33,721 nt of DNA from Lysinibacillus_B sp036662795 (GTDB taxonomy: Bacteria; Bacillota; Bacilli; Bacillales_A; Planococcaceae). Where the stretch lies: the NCBI RefSeq assembly GCF_036662795.1, contig NZ_JBAFWZ010000031.1, forward strand, positions 1 to 33,721, written 5' to 3'. Both the position numbers and the translations under genes were made by a program. Positions 16,550 through 24,435 of the stretch are shown one piece after another (position 1 is the first letter of the stretch; each line of letters opens with the position of its first letter). The notes under the pieces are model-generated. The model did not search any database and was not told the origin of the DNA. It was given only the letters and a program-made list of their open reading frames with translations.

Positions 16550-17701
16550 TTACACGTTAACTTTTGAGAACCGATCTATTTTAAATGCATCTAGATTAAT
16601 GTCTATGTTCTGTCGACTAACCATTTCAGTCATTATTTTTCCAGTAATCGGAGCTAACGCAATACCATCGCCTTCATGACCAGCTGCTATAAATAAACCG
16701 TCAACTGAAGGTACTTCACTCAATATCGGCAAATTGTCTGGTGTAAAGGGTCTAAAGCCTGAAAAAGTTCTAATTAGGTTAACATTTTTAAGAAATGGGA
16801 ATGTATTTACCGCTCTCTTTGCAATTTCACGAATCACTTGACTATTTGTCGAGCTATCAAACCCAGCAAACTCTCTTGAGCCACCAATTAGCAACGTACC
16901 ACTTTGTGTTTGCCCTATTGCTAAACCGATTCCGTATGGATCCCCATTAGTTTTTTGTAATTTTGAAGCGATGTAAGATCCACTTAAAATATTGCAATCA
17001 ATAATTTGAGGTAACCTTTCCGTGACTAATATTTGCCCTTTTCTAGGGATAATTGGAACATCTATGTTAATCGTTTCAAGAATTTTTTTTGTCCAAACAC
17101 CCGTACATACAACGACACTATCCGCATAAAAAATTTCATCAGCAGCTTTAACTCCAATAATACGACCGTTTTTAATGACTAGGGATTGAACCTCACAGTT
17201 TAACTTAATTGTTGCATTATTCTTTTGGGCAGCTTTCGCAAAAGCGAAAGCTGTACCCATAGGACTAATCTCTGCATCTTCTTCCCACCAAGTTGCAGCT
17301 ATTATTTTTTTTGAAAGTGCTGGAATTTTTTTTCTCGCTTCATCTCCACTAATAATAGAGACATTTAGTCCAGCTTGATTTTGTCTTTCTACCATTTCCT
17401 TTATGACGTTAAACTCAAATTCATTTTCAATTAATATCATTCCCCCACCCTTGTGGTACTCTAAATCTTCTTCTAGCTCTAATTCTAGTGTTTTATACAT
17501 CTCTGCACTTTTTAATGCCAAATCTAAATTTGGTCCTGGCTTTTTTGATTGAAGCATAATCGCTCTATCACAGGAACCCGAGGAACCCGCAGCAATATCC
17601 TTGGCCTCAAATAATATTACTTCTATATCTTTTTTTGTAAGGTAATAAGCCACTGATGTACCAATGATTCCCCCACCAACGACTATGACTTTTTGTTTCA
17701 A
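16550..17701 (-). CDS. DAO-family FAD-dependent amino/imino acid dehydrogenase subunit
   Basis: A 383-residue D-amino acid oxidase/glycine oxidase-family flavoprotein. It shows the N-terminal VIVVGGGIIGTSVAYYL FAD site, a second FAD-contact region FSGFRPFTPDNLPIL, and the C-terminal AGHEGDGIALAPITGK typical of catalytic beta subunits such as HcnC, OoxB and D-hydroxyproline dehydrogenase LhpB. It should carry out the oxidation itself, with electrons leaving through the three neighbouring subunits rather than to oxygen. The start I choose is a TTG at 17701 with GGGAGG seven bases upstream; a TTG 15 bases earlier overlaps that site. It follows the dapA-like gene by 22 bases. Substrate is not readable from the sequence. 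Confidence 0.85.
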   Translation of the reverse strand: MKQKVIVVGGGIIGTSVAYYLTKKDIEVILFEAKDIAAGSSGSCDRAIMLQSKKPGPNLDLALKSAEMYKTLELELEEDLEYHKGGGMILIENEFEFNVIKEMVERQNQAGLNVSIISGDEARKKIPALSKKIIAATWWEEDAEISPMGTAFAFAKAAQKNNATIKLNCEVQSLVIKNGRIIGVKAADEIFYADSVVVCTGVWTKKILETINIDVPIIPRKGQILVTERLPQIIDCNILSGSYIASKLQKTNGDPYGIGLAIGQTQSGTLLIGGSREFAGFDSSTNSQVIREIAKRAVNTFPFLKNVNLIRTFSGFRPFTPDNLPILSEVPSVDGLFIAAGHEGDGIALAPITGKIMTEMVSRQNIDINLDAFKIDRFSKVNV

Positions 17702-17723
17702 ATCTAAGCCTCCCAATAGGAAC

Positions 17724-18623
17724 TTAATTACTAACTTTAATTTGTAAGTAAGTTTCTAAACTTTGCAGTATTTTGTTTTCTGTATCTTTTGCACTCATTA
17801 CTAACGGCAATCGTACCCCGCCAACATCTAAACCTACTTTATTTAACATAATTTTTATTGGAACAGGATTTACATCATAAAATGCCGCATCCATTAATGG
17901 TTTTAATACAGAATTAACCTTAATAGCCTGCTCTAGATTCCCTTCCAAGAAAAGATCTATCATTGCTTTCATCTCTTGACCAACAATATGACTAGCTACA
18001 CTAATTACGCCATCCCCCCCTACAGAAAGAAACGGAATTGTAAGGGAATCATCGCCACTATAGATCAAAAAGTCTTCAGGTACTACATTTCGAATATCAA
18101 TAACACGTGAAACATCCCCAGTAGACTCTTTTATTGCTTTTATATTATTAATTTTTGCAAGCTGCTCAATTGTTTCAATAGACATATTTGTTCCTGTTCG
18201 ACCTGGAACATTGTATATTAATACTGGAAGGTCCGTTGAATTTGCAACTGCTTTGAAATGTTCATAAATTCCTCGTTGTGATGGTTTATTGTAATAAGGG
18301 ACGATTACCATTACACCATCAGCACCCAATTCTTGGGCCTTCTTTGTATTTTCTATTGTGATGCCAGTATCATTAGTACCTGTCGACACAATGATAGATC
18401 CTTTATTACCTACTACATTCTTCACTACTCTAAAAATATTTTCTTTTTCTACTTGTGATAATGTAGGAGACTCTGCTGTCGTCCCCCAAAGTACTAATCC
18501 ATCTGTGTTGCCTTTATATAAGTGCTTTGCTAGATTTTCTACTTGCTTTAAATTTACGTCTCCATTTTTATCAAATGGAGTTACCATTGCAGTCAAAATC
18601 TTTCCCCACTCTAAAATTCCCAT
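17724..18623 (-). CDS. dapA: DapA-family lyase/synthase (4-hydroxy-tetrahydrodipicolinate synthase type)
   Basis: A 299-residue class I aldolase-fold protein. The residues that define true HTPA synthase are all present: the two Thr in GTTAESPTLS, the Tyr pair in VPYYNKPSQ, Tyr and Arg in YNVPGRTG, the Schiff-base Lys in AIKEST, and SGDDS. The Arg of PGRTG binds the substrate carboxylate in DapA and is often lost in family members of other function. The expected reaction is condensation of pyruvate with aspartate semialdehyde, or its reversal. In hydroxyproline operons a DapA-family protein instead acts as pyrroline-hydroxycarboxylate deaminase. AAGAGGTGACG precedes the ATG. It lies 11 bases after the symporter stop. 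The gene symbol refers to family likeness, not proven function. Confidence 0.8.
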   Translation of the reverse strand: MGILEWGKILTAMVTPFDKNGDVNLKQVENLAKHLYKGNTDGLVLWGTTAESPTLSQVEKENIFRVVKNVVGNKGSIIVSTGTNDTGITIENTKKAQELGADGVMVIVPYYNKPSQRGIYEHFKAVANSTDLPVLIYNVPGRTGTNMSIETIEQLAKINNIKAIKESTGDVSRVIDIRNVVPEDFLIYSGDDSLTIPFLSVGGDGVISVASHIVGQEMKAMIDLFLEGNLEQAIKVNSVLKPLMDAAFYDVNPVPIKIMLNKVGLDVGGVRLPLVMSAKDTENKILQSLETYLQIKVSN

Positions 18624-18634
18624 CTCGTCACCTC

Positions 18635-20065
18635 TTATATATTTTCTATTTCTAGTTCATTTAAATTTCTTCGATTCGGAAGAACCATTGACACAATAAC
18701 TGTTAGTAGCATTGAAATTAATACTCCCCATAAAATCCCGAATACTATAGACACAATTGCACCAGAAACTAGACCAATTCTTCCTCCCCAAATAGATACC
18801 TTACTATTATGGAAGCCCATTTCAAATTTCTCTTCTCTTCGCGATTTCCATAAAAGCCCAACGATTAGTACAGGTACTACACCACCACCTGCCATCGTAT
18901 AAGCCATAGAGAATAAGCTAATAATTGATTGAGAATAAATTGCTGCTAAGATCGAAAAAACACCTACAACTACTACTAGCCACTTCGATAATTTAATAAG
19001 AGATTTATCTTCTAAACCTTTTTTATAAGGCATTACAATATCATTTACGATTACTACAGCTGCCGAATGTAATTGTGAAGATGCACTAGAAATTGCTGCT
19101 AAGAAAATTAAAATAAAGAATAATAGAGCCGCTAGTTCTGACATTTCACTCATAATTAACCAAGAAATAGCCTGTCCAGATTCTAAAGTTGGATTCATCG
19201 CCTTTACTATCATTCCAGTAATGGAAGATAAGATGGTAAAAGCAATAGCAACAAAACCACTATAGAACATTGCTCTACTTGCAGCTTTTGGATTGTCAGC
19301 CGCGAAACAACGTTGCCAATATACTTGAGCTGCTAAAATCCCGAAACAACCAGTAATAAATAAAGATAAAACTTCCCAACCGGAAATATTTAATTGTGTT
19401 AAATAACCAGCATCAACTTCTATTAACATGCTCTTTAAATTCGAATAACTAAAATCAATTTTTGCCAGTACACTAACATAGAACCATATTGCAAGACCAA
19501 TTAGCAGACCACCCTGAACCAGATCTGTCCAAACTACCGAGTACATACCACCAATCATTGTATAAAGAATGAATACGGCCGAGAAAAAGAAAATTAGTGG
19601 TAGAGGATCTGTATTGGTAAATACTGAAAAGAGCGCTCCCATTCCTTTTGCTTGCCCACCGATCCAAGCAATCATAATTCCCGAAGTTAGAATCCCTACG
19701 ATCGCTCTCGATAACTTGTCTCTCAAAATCAAATCGTTCAGGAGCTCTCCAATACTTTTATAGGTAAACCTTGCTGCGAACCCCGCAAAGAGTAAAGCAA
19801 AAATAATTTTTGAACCTTGCTCACCTATAATGAAAGGAATATTTGCTATACCTGATTCAAAACCTTTCGAAGAATGCCCGATAAAATTGCCTACCCCCAT
19901 GATCGTTGCAATGTCGCTAAATAAAATTAAAAAGAATGGAAGTGTTCCACCGGCTATTGCAAACTGTAAAAAGCTTTCATTGGATTTCTTTCTAAAAACT
20001 AATGACATCAGAATAAAAAACAAACTTAAAATAATGGTACTTATCCATGTCCAAGTAGCTAACAC
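18635..20065 (-). CDS. Sodium:solute symporter (SSS family), first gene of the catabolic operon
   Basis: A 476-residue integral membrane protein with about 12-13 hydrophobic segments over its whole length and the SSS-family core. The regions include IAGGTLPFFLILFSDIATI near the start, MIGGMYSVVWTDLVQGGLL in the middle and ISSASSQLHSAAVVIVNDI after mid-protein. It would import the pathway substrate with Na+, probably an amino or imino acid, as in the related proline transporters. The start is GTG with GGGGGAG seven bases upstream. A sigma-54 promoter lies 47-65 bases before the start codon, and eight further genes follow on the same strand. The last quarter is less conserved, with a basic patch (WKSRREEK). 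Confidence 0.88.
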   Translation of the reverse strand: MLATWTWISTIILSLFFILMSLVFRKKSNESFLQFAIAGGTLPFFLILFSDIATIMGVGNFIGHSSKGFESGIANIPFIIGEQGSKIIFALLFAGFAARFTYKSIGELLNDLILRDKLSRAIVGILTSGIMIAWIGGQAKGMGALFSVFTNTDPLPLIFFFSAVFILYTMIGGMYSVVWTDLVQGGLLIGLAIWFYVSVLAKIDFSYSNLKSMLIEVDAGYLTQLNISGWEVLSLFITGCFGILAAQVYWQRCFAADNPKAASRAMFYSGFVAIAFTILSSITGMIVKAMNPTLESGQAISWLIMSEMSELAALLFFILIFLAAISSASSQLHSAAVVIVNDIVMPYKKGLEDKSLIKLSKWLVVVVGVFSILAAIYSQSIISLFSMAYTMAGGGVVPVLIVGLLWKSRREEKFEMGFHNSKVSIWGGRIGLVSGAIVSIVFGILWGVLISMLLTVIVSMVLPNRRNLNELEIENI

Positions 20066-20111
20066 ATTTTTCTCCCCCTTATTTCTTCTGTCTAGGCGCC
20101 TACTAATCTAT

Positions 20112-20130
20112 AAGCAATATTTATGCCAAC
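20112..20130 (-). promoter_or_regulatory. Sigma-54 (-24/-12) promoter of the catabolic operon
   Basis: On the minus strand the sequence reads GTTGGCATAAATATTGCTT. It has GG and GC exactly ten bases apart, and TTGGCA and TTGCT both fit the sigma-54 consensus. Transcription should start near 20102, leaving a roughly 37-base leader before the symporter GTG. The divergent activator and the sigma-54 gene itself lie next to it. Confidence 0.85.
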
Positions 20131-20134
20131 CTCT

Positions 20135-20174
20135 AAAAAAACACATAAAAAAATGAATTATTTTGTGTTTTTTT
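20135..20174. promoter_or_regulatory. Perfect 11-bp inverted repeat directly upstream of the -24 element
   Basis: AAAAAAACACA (20135-20145) and TGTGTTTTTTT (20164-20174) are exact inverted copies with an 18-base AT-rich spacer, beginning five bases upstream of the promoter. It could bind a repressor, help DNA bending, or act as a weak terminator; the sequence does not decide. Confidence 0.5.
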
Positions 20175-20244
20175 AGAAAATCACCTATTTTTTGTTCGTT
20201 TTATTGTAAAAAACAGATAAAAGTTAGGAACTTTTAAAATAACA

Positions 20245-20280
20245 AAATTCTAAAAATTAGAATTTTCTAAATTTTAGAAT
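20245..20280. promoter_or_regulatory. Candidate upstream activator sites for the sigma-54 regulator
   Basis: AAAATTCTAA and TTAGAATTTT (20245-20254 and 20258-20267) form a perfect palindrome with a 3-base spacer. It is followed by a second palindrome TTCTAAA/TTTAGAA (20266-20272 and 20274-20280), and a further half-site TTAGAAT occurs at 20364-20370. They lie about 120-150 bases upstream of the -24 element, the usual range for enhancer sites. The rest of this 650-base divergent region is AT-rich with no gene. Confidence 0.55.
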
Positions 20281-20714
20281 CACACATCCCCGTTCATAAT
20301 TAAAGATAAAACGAGCATATACATGACATATAACAGAAAACGCTTACATTTTTATTTTAAAAGTTAGAATTATGATTCACAATCAATAATTTATTTATTA
20401 ACTGTTTGGTATCCATACATAAACAAGATTTATAATCCATCACAACGAAAATTTACACCTCTTTTACCCTCTTCAATTTATCGATAATTCTAACTACTTT
20501 GAAAGATTCAAAAAAAAAATGTATGCTTATAGAATAATTTATTTGGACAATTTGATGATTCAGGATAATGCATTTTAACAAGGGGCAGATAAAGAGGTAG
20601 ATTTTCTTACATACTATTGCTCTAAACTAGTTAGCTTTTTTGTTGAGTTAACAAACATGGATGAATAAGAAGAGACTTAGAAGATACATATAAATATTTA
20701 TAGAGGTGATTAAC

Positions 20715-22376
20715 ATGGATAAACCTAAACACTCCATAATTTTTACAGATTCATCTGAAGAATTACTTACATTCGAAAGTATGCAAGAATTAGGATTATT
20801 AAATATTATTTATTTATCAAAAACTCATCCAACGTCAAAAGTACAGCAAGAAATATCAGATGTACTTAAAAAGTACGATTCTGTATACATTTTTTCTAAG
20901 TTTCCTATTGATTTGAGTGATGATTCGAATAATCTAACTTTAATTAGTGGCAATAATTATTCTCACTACGTTCAAATTTATTCTCTAATTAATAAAACAA
21001 TTGAACAAAAAAATTTTTACTTTTCAATTTTAGAAAATATCCACCACGGTATACAAGTAATAGACGATCAAGCTGTAGTTAAATATGTAAATCCAGCATT
21101 CACGAATATTACAAACATCCCTGCAGTAGAACGGTTAAATAGTAATATTAAAGACTTTTCACCAGAAGGAGCCTTATATAAAAGCTATTTAGCTAGGAAA
21201 CCTATTATAGGTCTGCGTTCTGGTGGGGCTGGTTCAAAAGTTGAAACAATTTCAAATGCACATCCAATAATAGCAGACAATAAATTTCTAGGAGCTGTTA
21301 CAACACTTCAAGACATTTCAGAAATAAAATATTTAACACACAAAATTTTGGATGATGATAATTCAATTTTTTTAACAGACGATACAGAAAACTTAGGTTT
21401 TAAGGCAAACTACACCTTTGAAAATCTAATAGGGGATAGCCCTCAATTTAGAGAAGTTGTCGAGTTATCCAAAAGAATCGCTAAGTCAAAATCTACTATT
21501 TTAATCACGAGTGAAAGTGGTACAGGAAAAGAATTATTTGCACATGCTATACATAATGAGAGCTTATTTAGAAATGGACCATTTATAACAGTTAATTGTG
21601 CAGCTATTCCTGAAAACTTGCTAGAAAGTGAATTGTTCGGATATGAAAAAGGCGCCTTCACAAGTGCCAATCGTAAAAAAATAGGAAAAGTAGAGTTAGC
21701 AAATAAAGGCACCATTTTTCTGGATGAAATAGGGGAAATGAGTCTATTGCTACAAGCAAAATTACTTCGTTTCCTGCAATCTAGAGAAATTGAACGTATC
21801 GGTGGATTAACAAAAATTAACGTAGACTTGAGAATCATTGCAGCAACTAATAAAAACTTGAAGGAAATGGTTAAATTCGGTGAATTTAGAGAGGATTTAT
21901 ACTATAGATTAAATGTAATAAACATCGAAATCCCACCACTAAGAAAAAGAAAAAGCGATATTATTTCTATCACTGAAGATCTAATGGATAAAATCAGTAA
22001 ACGAGCTAGATTACCAAAGATGCAATTAACAAACAAATCCTATGCTTTGCTTTGCGAATATGATTGGCCTGGTAACGTAAGAGAATTAGAAAATTTTCTA
22101 GAAAGGGTTATGAATGAAACAACAGCTTCTGTTATCCCTAAAAATCTTATAGAAAAAAATATATCTAGACTTCTACAGTCAAATACTCAGAAACATTATG
22201 TTTTAGAAACGAATGAACATTTACCCTTATCCATAGTTGAAAAATCACATATCATAAAGGTTTTAAAACAGCATGACCATTCTACACTAGAAGGAAAGAA
22301 AAAAGTTGCTAAAATATTGGGCGTTTCACTAGCAACGCTATATAACAAAATAAAAAAATACAATATAGAATACTAA
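20715..22376 (+). CDS. Sigma-54-dependent transcriptional activator (PAS / AAA+ / Fis)
   Basis: A 553-residue enhancer-binding protein. Residues 1-100 form an unrecognised N-terminal domain, then a PAS-like sensor at about 105-215 (DNIHHGIQVIDD-type start). The AAA+ sigma-54 activation domain lies at about 233-465, and a Fis-type HTH at the C-terminus (AKILGVSLATLYNKIKKY). Walker A is SESGTGKE at 266-273 and Walker B FLDE ends at 337-338. The sigma-54 contact loop reads GAFTSA (313-318) rather than GAFTGA. There is no receiver domain, so it probably senses a small ligand through PAS. The start is the ATG with AGAGGTG seven bases upstream; a GTG nine bases earlier lies inside that site. It is divergent from the operon it should activate. 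Confidence 0.9.
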   Translation: MDKPKHSIIFTDSSEELLTFESMQELGLLNIIYLSKTHPTSKVQQEISDVLKKYDSVYIFSKFPIDLSDDSNNLTLISGNNYSHYVQIYSLINKTIEQKNFYFSILENIHHGIQVIDDQAVVKYVNPAFTNITNIPAVERLNSNIKDFSPEGALYKSYLARKPIIGLRSGGAGSKVETISNAHPIIADNKFLGAVTTLQDISEIKYLTHKILDDDNSIFLTDDTENLGFKANYTFENLIGDSPQFREVVELSKRIAKSKSTILITSESGTGKELFAHAIHNESLFRNGPFITVNCAAIPENLLESELFGYEKGAFTSANRKKIGKVELANKGTIFLDEIGEMSLLLQAKLLRFLQSREIERIGGLTKINVDLRIIAATNKNLKEMVKFGEFREDLYYRLNVINIEIPPLRKRKSDIISITEDLMDKISKRARLPKMQLTNKSYALLCEYDWPGNVRELENFLERVMNETTASVIPKNLIEKNISRLLQSNTQKHYVLETNEHLPLSIVEKSHIIKVLKQHDHSTLEGKKKVAKILGVSLATLYNKIKKYNIEY

Positions 22377-22388
22377 AAAAGAAATCAT

Positions 22389-22429
22389 AAAATAGCGTAC
22401 ACGCCAATCAATCAAGTGTATGCTATTTT
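22389..22429 (+). terminator. Terminator of the activator gene
   Basis: AAAATAGCGTACAC (22389-22402) pairs with GTGTATGCTATTTT (22416-22429) over 14 positions with one G-U, 12 bases after the activator stop and followed by further T/A. It separates the activator from rpoN, so the latter needs its own promoter. The 22430-22821 gap contains that promoter and nothing else I can support. Confidence 0.8.
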
Positions 22430-22709
22430 TATATATCATAATTTCTTCTACACTACATTCTTCCTCTAAACATTCCATTGTATGAACCCTCAGTCAATTG
22501 ATCATTTCCTTCTAGCTTAAAGACAACAACATAAATATATACATTTTTAATGTAGGCGAATAAATAAATTGAGAATCAAAACGGATAGAAATTGTATACT
22601 CTGAATATCTATATAGTAAATAAACCTTTTTCACATTTCCACCTTAAAAAACAAGAAAAATGCACATACCTATAAAAATAAAGATTTTAAGAGAATAAAA
22701 GTGTAATAA

Positions 22710-22739
22710 TTGACAATTCAGAAAAAATTAGATTATAGT
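22710..22739 (+). promoter_or_regulatory. Probable sigma-A promoter of rpoN
   Basis: A perfect TTGACA (22710-22715) is followed after 18 bases by TATAGT (22734-22739), a 5/6 match to the -10 box. It stands about 83 bases before the rpoN start and is the only good match in this gap. Confidence 0.6.
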
Positions 22740-22821
22740 TCATTTATTAATAATTACTACAGCATGATGAATAGTACCTATAAAATAACATGTTCATTTT
22801 TTAGAAAGGAGGTATACGTAA

Positions 22822-24150
22822 ATGCCCTATTCAATGAAAATTTCTCAGCAAATTACGCAAACATTAAATACAGAATTAATTCAGCATTTACAAATTCTCC
22901 AATTCTCCACTGATGAATTAGAGCAATACATTTATGAGAAAGGAAACGAAAATCCACTATTGACTATTAAAGATGCTGAAGCAAGGAGTAATTATGAGAA
23001 TATCATGAAGCTAGCATTTATTCCCTCTAATTCAAATATCCAAAATGGAAATCATAAAGAATTTAATTTCATTGAAATGAAGCTTGAGCAAAAGGAAAGC
23101 TATGAGAAATATTTATTTGAACAAATACCATCACACATAAATTTAAATCCAATCGATCTAAATATTTTTACTTTCTTAATTCAATCTTTAGATGAGCGCT
23201 TATTTCTAGATGTTGATTTGAATAGTGTTGCCGAAAAATTCAAAACTACATCTTCTCATGTAGAGGAACTGTTGGAGCTATTGCAAACATTCGAACCAAT
23301 AGGGGTAGGAGCCCGTAACTTCAAAGAATATTTACTTATTCAAATTAATAACGACCCATTTGCCCCCAGAATGGCTTGCCAATTTATTTCGGACGATTTA
23401 AAACTTGTATCTACAAACTCATTTAAACAATTATCCAAAAACTACAAATTAACAATGAAAGAAGTAAAGAGCACCGTTGATTATATAAAAAAATTGAGGC
23501 CTGTAATAACAGCGGATAAGTTTGAACCAACATCTTATGTGATACCTGATGTTGAAGTTAAAAAATATGAAAGTGAATGGCTTATTCATTTAAACCGCCA
23601 CTACTTACCTTCTATTTCTATAAACGAGAGCTATGTAAATCTTTTGAAAAATGATGAGAATTATAAAACGTATTATAAGCAGTCCATGCAAGATGCCCTT
23701 GCCCTAATACAAGGGATTGAACATCGAGATAAAACGCTCTACCAATTAGTACAGCTACTACTGGATATTCAACAAGGCTTCTTTAATTTAGGAAGATCTG
23801 CTTTAAAACCGATGCGTCTAAAGGATGCAGCTCATGAATTAAATGTTAATGAATCAACAATTAGTCGGGCCATAAGAGGTAAGTATATACAAACACCCCA
23901 TGGTATCTATACACTACAATCCTTATTTACAAAGGGTATAGCTAGTGAATCTGGAAAAATGGATTCTGTAATCTATATAAAAAATAGAATAAAGAGGTTA
24001 GTAGAAACTGAGAATAAACAAAAGCCTCTCGCTGATCAACAAATTACTCAAATTTTATGCGAAGAAGGTATTTCAATTTCAAGAAGAACAGTTGCGAAAT
24101 ATCGTGAAGAGATGCATATCTTAAGTTCATTTAATCGAGCTCATTTGTAA
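22822..24150 (+). CDS. sigL: RNA polymerase sigma-54 factor
   Basis: A 442-residue sigma-54. The glutamine/leucine-rich N-terminal activator-response region (about 1-50, LIQHLQILQFSTDELEQ) is followed by the core-binding region (about 100-250). The HTH is around 330-370 (LKDAAHELNVNESTISRAI), and the RpoN box SRRTVAKYRE at 420-429 contacts the -24 element. Length agrees with Bacillus SigL. GGAGG precedes the ATG, and a sigma-A promoter is upstream. It lies directly behind the sigma-54 activator on the same strand. In Bacillus sigL stands apart from its target operons, so here it may be a dedicated or second copy carried with the catabolic cluster. That cannot be decided without the genome. 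Confidence 0.95.
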   Translation: MPYSMKISQQITQTLNTELIQHLQILQFSTDELEQYIYEKGNENPLLTIKDAEARSNYENIMKLAFIPSNSNIQNGNHKEFNFIEMKLEQKESYEKYLFEQIPSHINLNPIDLNIFTFLIQSLDERLFLDVDLNSVAEKFKTTSSHVEELLELLQTFEPIGVGARNFKEYLLIQINNDPFAPRMACQFISDDLKLVSTNSFKQLSKNYKLTMKEVKSTVDYIKKLRPVITADKFEPTSYVIPDVEVKKYESEWLIHLNRHYLPSISINESYVNLLKNDENYKTYYKQSMQDALALIQGIEHRDKTLYQLVQLLLDIQQGFFNLGRSALKPMRLKDAAHELNVNESTISRAIRGKYIQTPHGIYTLQSLFTKGIASESGKMDSVIYIKNRIKRLVETENKQKPLADQQITQILCEEGISISRRTVAKYREEMHILSSFNRAHL

Positions 24151-24381
24151 AATATGTATTATACGAAAGTCTATTTTATAATAGCTAGTTTATTTATAAT
24201 CAAAAGTAAAATAATCGAGAATTCCAATAAGCGAAGGTCGGTGGTAGTCAGCAGTTTAACGTACGTGCATTTTGGGAAGAGCAATAGCGTAGCGTTATCT
24301 ATGCTTATTTGTTGACCTCTAAAACTGTGAATTAGTAGGTGCCAGTTACGGTGCAAATAAACCCGATATGATTCTCTATAA

Positions 24382-24417
24382 AAAAATGTCAAACTGGAAA
24401 TACAGTTTGACATTTTT
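24382..24417. terminator. Terminator of topB (minus), also able to serve sigL
   Basis: A perfect 15-bp stem (24382-24396 with 24403-24417) around the loop GAAATA, 18 bases beyond the topB stop. The arms end in A/T runs on both sides, so it can work in both directions. The 230 bases between it and sigL contain no gene I can support. Confidence 0.85.
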
Positions 24418-24435
24418 GAGCATTTTCAAATAAAA

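Noticed and set aside
10996..20065. Plain hydroxyproline catabolic operon as the final call
   Set aside because: No proline racemase/epimerase gene, DapA with full HTPA-synthase residues, and extra DapB- and Hom-like genes; kept only as one hypothesis.
24171..24413. 80-codon minus-strand ORF between sigL and topB
   Set aside because: It runs through the topB terminator hairpin and has no start signal; treated as chance.
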